Shown here: positions 8,528 to 14,956 of the stretch, in pieces | Layout: every line of letters begins with the position of its first letter | Numbering within the stretch: the first letter of the stretch is position 1 | NCBI GenBank assembly: GCA_963792385.1 | Contig: CAWBVZ010000006.1 | Location: forward strand, 62,001-126,000 | Length of the DNA: 64,000 nucleotides | Direction of reading: 5' to 3' | Source: DASSUW01 sp963792385 | Lineage (GTDB): Bacteria > Actinomycetota > Thermoleophilia > Solirubrobacterales > Solirubrobacteraceae | Position numbers and translations under genes: made by a program | Notes under the pieces: generated by a model | What the model was told of the DNA's origin: nothing | The model's database searches: none | The model's input: only the letters and a program-made list of their open reading frames with translations

Positions 8528-9022
8528 TCAGTCGAGCGGCGGGTTGGCCAGCACCACCGATGTCTCGATCTGGCGGTCGGGGATCGTCCAGTAGGTCTTG
8601 AGCAGTTCGGCCTTGCGCTCAGGCGAGACCAGCTCGAAGCCGTGCCGCCGGTAGAAGCGGATCGCCCACTCGGCGGCGGCCCACGTGCCGACGAGCATGG
8701 GTCGCGTGCCGGCGCGCGCCAGATGCTCGAGCAGCGCGCCGCCGACGCCGCCGCGCTGGCGGCCGGGTGCGACGTAGGCGTGGCGGATCAAATCGACGTC
8801 GCCGACCGGCTGGAATCCCATGATGCCGACGAGCGCACCGTCGGCCTCGTAGCCCCAGAACTCGACACCCGCCGCGATCTCGCCGTCGAGCTCGCTCAGC
8901 GGCATGTACGGCTCGTGCCAGCGGTCGGCCGGGATCACGTCGCGATACGCCTCCGCCGCGGCGTTGACGATCTCCACGATCGCGCCGCGCTCGTCCTCGC
9001 GGCAGGGGCGGATGCCGGTCAT
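8528..9022 (-). CDS. GNAT-family N-acetyltransferase
   Basis: A 164-residue GNAT protein. The acetyl-CoA pyrophosphate loop is the segment VAPGRQRGGVGGALLEHL (Q/RxxGxG/A pattern) around residues 87-104, preceded by the strand VDLIRHAYV and followed by AIRFYRRHGFELVS, the usual motif B. The acceptor amine is not predictable. It lies between the methyltransferase (48 bases downstream) and the divergent YrdB-like gene (20 bases upstream). Confidence 0.9.
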   Translation of the reverse strand: MTGIRPCREDERGAIVEIVNAAAEAYRDVIPADRWHEPYMPLSELDGEIAAGVEFWGYEADGALVGIMGFQPVGDVDLIRHAYVAPGRQRGGVGGALLEHLARAGTRPMLVGTWAAAEWAIRFYRRHGFELVSPERKAELLKTYWTIPDRQIETSVVLANPPLD

Positions 9023-9042
9023 GGGCGCAAGACTACGCGGCG

Positions 9043-9384
9043 ATGCGGTACGTCAACGACGGCCTTCGCTTCGTCCTCGAGCTATGCGCACTGGCCGCGC
9101 TTGCGTACTGGGGATTTCACACGGAGAGCGGCATCTTGCAGTGGGTGTTGGGTCTCGGGGCGCCGCTCGCGATGGCCGTGATCTGGGGTTCGTTCATGTC
9201 ACCGAAGGCGCCACAGCCGGCGCACGACCCAATCCGGCTCGTCGCCGAGATCGCCATCTTCGGCGCGGCGGCCGTGGCGCTCGCCGACGCCGACCACGCG
9301 ACGCTCGCGACCGTCTTCGCCGCGACCGTCGCCGTGCATCTGGTCCTTACGTTCCCGCTCGATCAGCGCGAATCGCGTCGCTGA
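9043..9384 (+). CDS. YrdB/DUF2568-family small membrane protein
   Basis: A 113-residue protein with four hydrophobic segments: FVLELCALAALAYWGF, ILQWVLGLGAPLAMAVIWG, VAEIAIFGAAAVALA and ATVFAATVAVHLVLTF. The arrangement and the WGSFMSPKAP loop match the YrdB/DUF2568 family, whose function is unknown. It ends with a basic tail. The gene is divergent from the GNAT gene with 20 bases between the two start codons. After it come 107 bases without a gene. Confidence 0.8.
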   Translation: MRYVNDGLRFVLELCALAALAYWGFHTESGILQWVLGLGAPLAMAVIWGSFMSPKAPQPAHDPIRLVAEIAIFGAAAVALADADHATLATVFAATVAVHLVLTFPLDQRESRR

Positions 9385-9491
9385 AGCGGCTCGCATGCGG
9401 CTGGGACTCAACCGCGGCCGGCTCTCGCCCCGGTTGCCCGGCCGTGACGCCGGGGTGGCTTTCGTGTGACCTCGCACTACGCTCGGTCGAC

Positions 9492-9996
9492 ATGAGAGCC
9501 CTCGTCCTCGCGCTTGCCGCGCTGCTGCTCGTTCCGGCTGTCGCATCCGCGAAGACGCGGAACATCGACGTCCCGAAGAAGTTCAAGCCACTGCTGGTCG
9601 TGGCCAGGGACAAGACCGACGTCCCGATCCTGCTTCCGCAGAAGTACCGGACCGACGCGAAGAAGCTCGTCCCGTCGGGCAGCTTCGCCCGCAAGCGCTA
9701 CACGTTCAGCCTCAGCGCGATCCAGCGGCTGCGGTGGCGCGACGGCGTGCTTCATCGCCGACTTCTCCGCCAAGCGCGGCGCGCACCCGCACTACCAGCG
9801 CAAGGTCAGCCTCACCGGCGGGCGCACCGGCTACTTCAAGCCGCTCACGTGCGGCGCGTCGTGCTCGCCGCCGGCGATCGAATGGGTCGAGGACAACGTC
9901 CTGTACTGGATCCAGGCGCACGCCGGCAACAAGCGGCAGGAACGCAAGCGGCTGGTCGGGATGGCCAACTCCGCGATCACGCACGGAGCCCGCTAG
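9492..9996 (+). pseudogene. Frameshifted exported protein of unknown function
   Basis: An exported protein split by one frameshift. The first part, from ATG 9492, has a clear signal peptide (MRALVLALAALLLVPAVASA) and continues as KFKPLLVVARDKTDVPILLPQKYR to about 9720. The downstream part is in the next frame (+1) and reads CGGATACFIADFSAKRG, then VEDNVLYWIQAHAGNK, ending at 9996. One surplus base around 9720-9730 explains it. Together they give about 167 residues with four Cys in CGGATAC and CGASCSP. I do not recognise the family. The lack of other damage makes a base-calling error as likely as a real mutation. Confidence 0.7.
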
Positions 9997-10038
9997 GCAC
10001 CGTCAAGTCGCGCGCGCGAGCGCCGATCCACACGGATA

Positions 10039-10974
10039 GTGCTTCTCATTCGCCTGCTCGCCGCAACGATCGCCGTCGCCGGCTCGCTCGCCGGTGCCGC
10101 GTCGCCCGCGGCCGCCTCCACCGGCCCGTGCGTGCCCGGCGGCCCGACGTGCACGTTCTGGACCGGCAAGGTGGTGTTCGTCGCCGACGGGGACACGATC
10201 GATGTCGACGTCGCAGGTGACGGCACCCGGACGCCACGGCGCGTGCGCCTGACCGGCTTCAACGCGATGGAGCTGCGCCGCTACAGCTCGATCGCGGCGC
10301 GCCGGCGCGGTGACTGCCACGCCGTCCAGGCCACCGGCCGCCTCGACCATCTCCTGCGGAGCGGCCACCGGCGAGTCCGGCTGGCCGCCCAGAACCCGGG
10401 GAGCCACGCCAACGTGCGCCTGCGCCGCCAGGTGTCGGTCCGCCTGCACGGCGCGTGGGTCGACGTCGGCCGGCTGCTGGTCGCCGAAGGCCACGCGCTC
10501 TGGCTCGCCAACCAGGCCGAGTGGGCGTGGAACCGCGAGTACGCGGGCCTGAGCGAGCAGGCCGCTGCCGCGCAGCTGCGGCTCTGGGACCCGCAGGGCT
10601 GCGGCGCCGGACCGTCACCGCAGGCCGGGATCACGCTGCGCATCAACCCCGACGCCGCCGGCGACGACCGCTTCAACCTCAACGACGAGTGGGCGAAGGT
10701 CACCAACCCCTCCTCGACCGCCGTCGGCCTGCAGCACTGGTGGTTCCGCGACTCCGGGCTGCGCCGCTACACCTTCCCGGCCGGCGCCGTCGTGCCTCCC
10801 GGCGGGACCGTCACGCTCCGCATGGGCACCGGCACGAACACCGCCGACACGTTCTACTGGGGTCTCAGCACGCCACCGTTCGACAACGTGCGCGACGACG
10901 GCCACGGCATGGGCGACGGCGGCTATCTGTTCGACCCGCGCGGCAACCTGCGGGCCTGGACGATCTACCACTAG
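10039..10974 (+). CDS. Exported nuclease-like protein: SNase domain plus lamin-tail domain
   Basis: A 311-residue protein starting at GTG 10039, with a signal peptide (about residues 1-27). Residues about 40-190 resemble a thermonuclease/SNase domain: VVFVADGDTIDVDV, RRVRLTGFNAMELRR and LLVAEGHALWL correspond to the usual DGDT, Arg-L-x-G and LV-x-EGxA motifs. Residues about 200-311 form a lamin-tail-like (LTD) domain: LRINPDAAGDDRFNLNDEW, VGLQHWWFRD, FPAGAVVPPGGTVTL. Similar SNase-LTD fusions occur in secreted DNases. The catalytic Arg and Glu of SNase should be checked; the usual second Arg region is poorly conserved. Confidence 0.83.
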   Translation: MLLIRLLAATIAVAGSLAGAASPAAASTGPCVPGGPTCTFWTGKVVFVADGDTIDVDVAGDGTRTPRRVRLTGFNAMELRRYSSIAARRRGDCHAVQATGRLDHLLRSGHRRVRLAAQNPGSHANVRLRRQVSVRLHGAWVDVGRLLVAEGHALWLANQAEWAWNREYAGLSEQAAAAQLRLWDPQGCGAGPSPQAGITLRINPDAAGDDRFNLNDEWAKVTNPSSTAVGLQHWWFRDSGLRRYTFPAGAVVPPGGTVTLRMGTGTNTADTFYWGLSTPPFDNVRDDGHGMGDGGYLFDPRGNLRAWTIYH

Positions 10975-11044
10975 CGTCTGCTGGCGGCGGGACGAACGTC
11001 AACCCCGCTGGGTGGGGGAGCGGGCGTCCGCCGGCCGCGATGAG

Positions 11045-11161
11045 GGTGCACAACTCCCCAATCGTGCGGCCGCGCCCGGCGGTTGGGGCGAAACGCACGC
11101 CAGAGGTGCCTAACTCCCCACGCGCACTTTGGAGACGCGACGATTGGGGCGAAACGCACGC
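11045..11161. repeat. Two tandem ~57-bp imperfect palindromic units
   Basis: Two copies of a unit lie head to tail at 11045-11100 and 11105-11161. Each opens with GGTGCNNAACTCCCCA and closes with TTGGGGCGAAACGCACGC, with 22-23 variable bases between. The two ends are roughly inverted (GTGC with GCAC, CCCCA with TTGGGG), so each unit could form a hairpin. They sit in the 273-base gap between the nuclease gene and the nucleoside hydrolase gene. Nothing else is seen in this gap. Confidence 0.75.
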
Positions 11162-11247
11162 TCGGCGAACCCGCACCGCGGCCCGCGGACGCGCGCCTCC
11201 CCACCCAGCGCAGTTGACGTGCGTCAACCATCTAGGCTCCGGCCGCG

Positions 11248-12177
11248 ATGCCGACGCCGATCCTGATCGACTGCGACCCCGGCCACGACGATGCGATGGC
11301 GCTGCTGCTCGCGCTCGCGAGCCCCGAGCTCGAGTTGCTCGGCGTCACGACCGTCCACGGCAACACGACGCTCGACAAGACCACCGCGAACGCGCTGCGG
11401 ATCCTCGAGTTCGCCGGCCGCGGGGACATGCTGGTGGCCGCCGGCGCCGACCGGCCGCTGGTGCGTGAGCCGCGGGTTGCCGACCACGTGCACGGCGCGA
11501 GCGGCCTGGACGGTCCTGACCTACCGCCGCCCGTCGGCGCGCCGGTGTCCGCACACGCGGTCGAGTTCCTGGCCGAGAAGCTGCGCACCGCCGGGCGCCC
11601 GGTGACGCTGATCCCGACCGGCCCGCTGACCAACATCGCGCTGCTGCTCGCGCAGTACCCGGACGTCGCGGAGCACGTCGAGCGGGTCGTGCTGATGGGC
11701 GGCGCGATCGCCGAGGGGAACGTCACGCCCGCGGCCGAGTTCAACATCTGGGTCGACCCGGAGGCGGCCGCGCGCGTGTTCGCGAGCGGGCTCGACATCA
11801 CGATGATCGGGCTCGACATCACGCATCGCGCGCTGATGACGGCCGAGCACGCCGACAGCCTGCGAGCAGCCGGTCGGGTCGGCACGCTGGTGGCTGAGCT
11901 GTGGACCTTCTACCACCGCTTCCACAGCCGCGTCTACGACTTCGCGGGCACGCCGGTTCACGACGCGCTGGCGGTCGCGCAGGTGATCCGACCCGAGCTC
12001 GTGCGGCGCGAGCACCGGCACGTCGCGATCGACTGCGTGTCCGAGCTGTGCCGCGGCCGCACCGTCGTCGACCTGTGGCAGGTCACCGGCGGCGAGCCGA
12101 ACGCGCACGTCGGCGTCGAGGTCGAGGCGGACGCCTTCCTCGAACTGCTGGTCGAGCGGATCGGCTCGCTGGGCTGA
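11248..12177 (+). CDS. Inosine-uridine-preferring nucleoside hydrolase family
   Basis: A 309-residue nucleoside hydrolase. The N-terminal LIDCDPGHDDAMAL is the calcium-binding DxDxxxDD cluster of the family; VTTVHGNTTLD, LIPTGPLTNIAL and VVLMGGAI follow in the expected order, and PVHDALAVAQ supplies the catalytic-site Asp-His pair. It should cleave the N-glycosidic bond of ribonucleosides for salvage; base preference is open. The family usually measures 300-320 residues, so it is full length. It ends directly against the stop of the convergent ArsR gene, with no bases between. Confidence 0.93.
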   Translation: MPTPILIDCDPGHDDAMALLLALASPELELLGVTTVHGNTTLDKTTANALRILEFAGRGDMLVAAGADRPLVREPRVADHVHGASGLDGPDLPPPVGAPVSAHAVEFLAEKLRTAGRPVTLIPTGPLTNIALLLAQYPDVAEHVERVVLMGGAIAEGNVTPAAEFNIWVDPEAAARVFASGLDITMIGLDITHRALMTAEHADSLRAAGRVGTLVAELWTFYHRFHSRVYDFAGTPVHDALAVAQVIRPELVRREHRHVAIDCVSELCRGRTVVDLWQVTGGEPNAHVGVEVEADAFLELLVERIGSLG

Positions 12178-12477
12178 TCAGCCCGCGGCGAGCACGACGT
12201 CGAGCAGGCCCGGGAAGCGCTCGTCCAGGCAGTCGCGCCGGAGCGAGACGTAGCGATGCGTCCCCTCCGGCCGGGTCTGCGTGATCCCGGCCTCGCGGAG
12301 CACCCGGAAGTGATGCGAGCGGGTGGCGTTCGACACTTCGAGCTCGAGCGTGCCGCACGCCATCTCGCCCTGCGCGGCGAGCGCGCGGACGATCGTGATC
12401 CGGATCGGGTCGCTGAGCGCGGCCAACACGCTCGTCAGCTGGAGCTCTTCGCCGGTCGGATGGATCAGCGTGCGCAT
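12178..12477 (-). CDS. ArsR/HTH_20-type transcriptional regulator
   Basis: A 99-residue winged-helix protein: LAALSDPIRITIVRALAA is the ArsR-type N-terminal helix pair, LEVSNATRSHHFRVLREAGI the recognition helix region and GTHRYVSLRRD the wing. No metal-binding CxC motif is present, so it belongs to the metal-independent helix group. It is divergent from the DMT transporter, and a perfect palindrome lies between them, so it probably represses that transporter and itself. Confidence 0.9.
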   Translation of the reverse strand: MRTLIHPTGEELQLTSVLAALSDPIRITIVRALAAQGEMACGTLELEVSNATRSHHFRVLREAGITQTRPEGTHRYVSLRRDCLDERFPGLLDVVLAAG

Positions 12478-12493
12478 ACTTCGATCGTCATCG

Positions 12494-12506
12494 TACCATC
12501 GTGGTA
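12494..12506. promoter_or_regulatory. Probable ArsR operator palindrome
   Basis: TACCA-TCG-TGGTA is a perfect 5+3+5 inverted repeat in the short gap between the divergent arsR-type gene (ATG at 12477) and the DMT transporter. The position, 17 bases from the regulator start and overlapping the alternative GTG at 12501, fits an operator that covers both promoters. It also argues for the transporter start at 12519 instead of 12501. Confidence 0.6.
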
Positions 12507-12518
12507 GGCTTCCCGGCC

Positions 12519-13484
12519 GTGGTTCGAGGTTTGTCGAAATATGGACCGAGCCTGATCCCCGCGATCGGCTGGGGCGCGATGTTCCCGATCGCCGATTCGG
12601 CGATCAAGCGTGTGGACCCGTTCCACCTCACGGCGATCCGCTACCTGCTCGCGGCGGCCGGCTTCCTCGCGCTGTTGTGGATGTTCGAGGGCCGCCGCGC
12701 GCTGCGCCCCGGGGGCCGCGGCTTCGAGCTGTGGCTGTTCGGGTCGGCGGGCATCGCGGGCTTCAACCTGCTCGCGTTCGCCGGGCTCGAGCACACGACG
12801 CCCGAGCACGCCGCGCTGATTGTCGCCACCAGCCCGCTGATGGCGCTGCTGGCCGACGCCGCACTCGCCCGCCGCGCGCCGCGCCCGGCCACGCTCGGCT
12901 TCGTGCTGCTCGCGCTCGCCGGCGTGCTGATGGTGATCGGCAAGGGCGATCCGCTGGCCGTCCTGAACGGCGGCGTGAACGCCGGCGACCTGCTGGTCTT
13001 CCTCGGCGCCGCGAGCTTCGTGGTCTACACGTTCGGCGCGCGCCGGTTCGCCGACCTGTCGTCACTGCGCTACACCGCGCTCACCGCGACCGGCGGCACC
13101 GTCACGGTGCTCGTGGTCACCGAGTTCGCCACGCTCGCGGGCTGGCTCACTGCTCCCAGCGGCGGTGACGTGAGCGCGATCTGGTGGCAGCTCGCCTACG
13201 TCGTCGTGATCGGCGCGCTGGTCGCCGTGCTGGCCTGGAACGAAGGCGTCAAGCGCCTCGGCGCCCCGAACGCCGCGCTCTTCATGAACCTCGTGCCGGT
13301 CGTCGCCTTCACGATCGCGATCGTGCGCGGCTACCACCCCGAGCCGATCGAGCTCGCCGGTGCGGCGCTGACCGTGGCCGCGCTCGTCGGCGCGAACCTC
13401 ACGGCGCGTCAGGACAGGGTGCGGCCGGTGAGCGCCGCGTGGGCGCCGACGCGCTCGACGAACCCCGCGAAGTCGCGCGCGTAG
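12519..13484 (+). CDS. DMT-superfamily (EamA) transporter
   Basis: About 321 residues with ten hydrophobic segments in two EamA halves: PSLIPAIGWGAMFPIADSAI opens the first, AGDLLVFLGAASFVVYTFGA the second. GLEHTTPEHAALIVATSPLM is the typical EamA segment after helix 3, repeated in the second half as GVKRLGAPNAALFMNLVPV. Substrates of this family are metabolites or amino acids; none can be named. GTG 12519 is preferred over GTG 12501, which lies in the operator palindrome. The last 76 bases overlap the end of the convergent DAHP synthase gene, giving the protein a non-conserved tail. Confidence 0.87.
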   Translation: MVRGLSKYGPSLIPAIGWGAMFPIADSAIKRVDPFHLTAIRYLLAAAGFLALLWMFEGRRALRPGGRGFELWLFGSAGIAGFNLLAFAGLEHTTPEHAALIVATSPLMALLADAALARRAPRPATLGFVLLALAGVLMVIGKGDPLAVLNGGVNAGDLLVFLGAASFVVYTFGARRFADLSSLRYTALTATGGTVTVLVVTEFATLAGWLTAPSGGDVSAIWWQLAYVVVIGALVAVLAWNEGVKRLGAPNAALFMNLVPVVAFTIAIVRGYHPEPIELAGAALTVAALVGANLTARQDRVRPVSAAWAPTRSTNPAKSRA

Positions 13485-14428
13485 AGCGCCTGCGGCCCGT
13501 CGCACAGCGCCTCCTCGGGGTCCTGGTGGACCTCGACGATGATCCCGTCGGCGCCGACCGCGGCGGCCGCGCGCGCGAGCGGCTCGACCAGGCGGCGGTC
13601 GCCGGACGCGTGGCTGGGATCGACGATCACAGGCAGGTGCGTGTGCAGCTTCAGCCACGGCACGGCTGAGAGGTCGAGCGTGAAGCGCGTCGCCGTCTCG
13701 AACGTGCGAATGCCGCGCTCGCACAGCATCACGCGCTCGTTGCCCTCCTTGAGGATGTAGTCCGCGGCCATCAGCAGCTCGTCGAGCGACGAGGACAGGC
13801 CGCGCTTGAGCAGCACCGGCTTGCCGAGCTTGCCGGCGACCTCGAGCAGCGCATAGTTCTGCATGTTGCGGGCGCCGATCTGGACCACGTCGGCGTGGTC
13901 GGCGATCGCCTGTGCGTGTGTGGTGTCGAGGAACTCGGTCACGACGGGCAGGCCGGTCTCCGCGCGCGCCTCGACGAGGATCTCCAGCGCCGGCACGCCG
14001 AGGCCCTTGAAGGCGAACGGCGACGTGCGCGGCTTGAACGCACCGCCGCGCAGCATCGTCGCGCCGCCCGCGGCGACGGTGCGCGCGACTTCGAGCGTCT
14101 GCTCGCGCGACTCGACGGTGCACGGGCCGGCGATCAGGCAGAACGCCGTCGGCCCGCCGACCAGCCGCCCGTTGATGCGGAAGGTCGTCGGCTCGTGGTG
14201 GGCCAGCTCGGACGACGCGAGCTTGTACGGCCGCGAGATCGGCACCACGCGATCGACGCCCGCCATGCCCTCCAGCCCCAGCTCCTGCACCCCCTGCGGG
14301 TCGCCGATCGCCCCGATCGCCGTCGTCAGCTCGCCCGGGAGCACCAGCACGTGGACTCCAGCGGTCTCGAGCCGCGCCCGCACCGCGGCGATGTTGGCGT
14401 CGGTCGCCTCGGGTGTCATCACGATCAT
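13409..14428 (-). CDS. aroF: 3-deoxy-7-phosphoheptulonate (DAHP) synthase, type I with N-terminal regulatory domain
   Basis: A 339-residue enzyme of the first shikimate step: phosphoenolpyruvate plus erythrose 4-phosphate to DAHP. Residues about 1-70 form the small ferredoxin-like regulatory domain found in the Thermotoga/Bacillus-type group (TIGR01361). The barrel follows: FCLIAGPCTVESREQ, GGAFKPRTSPFAFKG (phosphate binding), VQIGARNMQNY, KPVLLKRGLSSS, VMLCERGIRTFE and PVIVDPSHASGDR, which bind metal and substrates. The start is ATG 14428; a second ATG lies nine bases on. The frame is open far upstream, but that is antisense to the LuxR gene and not coding. Confidence 0.94.
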   Translation of the reverse strand: MIVMTPEATDANIAAVRARLETAGVHVLVLPGELTTAIGAIGDPQGVQELGLEGMAGVDRVVPISRPYKLASSELAHHEPTTFRINGRLVGGPTAFCLIAGPCTVESREQTLEVARTVAAGGATMLRGGAFKPRTSPFAFKGLGVPALEILVEARAETGLPVVTEFLDTTHAQAIADHADVVQIGARNMQNYALLEVAGKLGKPVLLKRGLSSSLDELLMAADYILKEGNERVMLCERGIRTFETATRFTLDLSAVPWLKLHTHLPVIVDPSHASGDRRLVEPLARAAAAVGADGIIVEVHQDPEEALCDGPQALYARDFAGFVERVGAHAALTGRTLS

Positions 14429-14500
14429 CACGGGGCCAATCCTCGCACCTGAGCAGTTTCGGAGAAGCGAGCGGCGAGCGGCGGGGCTACCTTGCCGCCC

Positions 14501-14932
14501 ATGATCAACGCGCTCACGCACACGCAGCTCTGGGTCCTCGATCAGGACGAGGCGCTCGAGTTCTACGTCGGCAAGCTCGGGTTCGAGGTGCACACCGACG
14601 CCGACATGGGCACGATGCGCTGGCTGACCGTCAACGTCCCCGGGCAGCCGGAGATCGAGATCATGCTGCTCGCCCCGGGCCCTCCCCCGCTCGACCCCGC
14701 GACGGCCGAAGAGGTGCGCGAGCTCGTCACGAAGGGCGCCCTCGGAGCCCTCATCTTCAAGACCGACGACTGCCGGGCCACGTACGAGGCGCTGCGCGAA
14801 CGCGGCGTCGAGTTCACGCAGGAGCCCGAGGACCGGTTCTACGGCACCGACTGCGCGCTGCGCGACCCGTTCGGCAACCCGATCCGCATCAGCGAGCCGG
14901 TGCCCGAGCCGGTCGTACCGCGCTCGGCCTAG
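14501..14932 (+). CDS. VOC-family protein
   Basis: A 143-residue VOC/glyoxalase-fold protein: THTQLWVLDQDEALEFYVGKLGFEVHTDADMG at the start, RWLTVNVPGQPEIEIML, then VRELVTKGALGALIFKTDD and CALRDPFGNPIRISEP, the usual closing motif. The metal ligand positions (the first His, the Glu of EIEIML and the end of the fold) look occupied. Substrate unknown. It starts at ATG 14501; a TTG at 14492 is less likely. It precedes the large LuxR gene by 24 bases. Confidence 0.88.
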   Translation: MINALTHTQLWVLDQDEALEFYVGKLGFEVHTDADMGTMRWLTVNVPGQPEIEIMLLAPGPPPLDPATAEEVRELVTKGALGALIFKTDDCRATYEALRERGVEFTQEPEDRFYGTDCALRDPFGNPIRISEPVPEPVVPRSA

Positions 14933-14941
14933 ACCCGGCCA

Positions 14942-14953
14942 CCCGCTAGCGGG
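14942..14953. promoter_or_regulatory. Perfect 12-bp palindrome CCCGCTAGCGGG before the LuxR-type gene
   Basis: CCCGCTAGCGGG is perfectly symmetric and lies between the VOC stop and the start of the LuxR-type ATPase gene, 3 bases before ATG 14957 and 15 before ATG 14969. It could be an operator or a small hairpin masking the ribosome site. No function is shown. Confidence 0.35.
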
Positions 14954-14956
14954 ACA

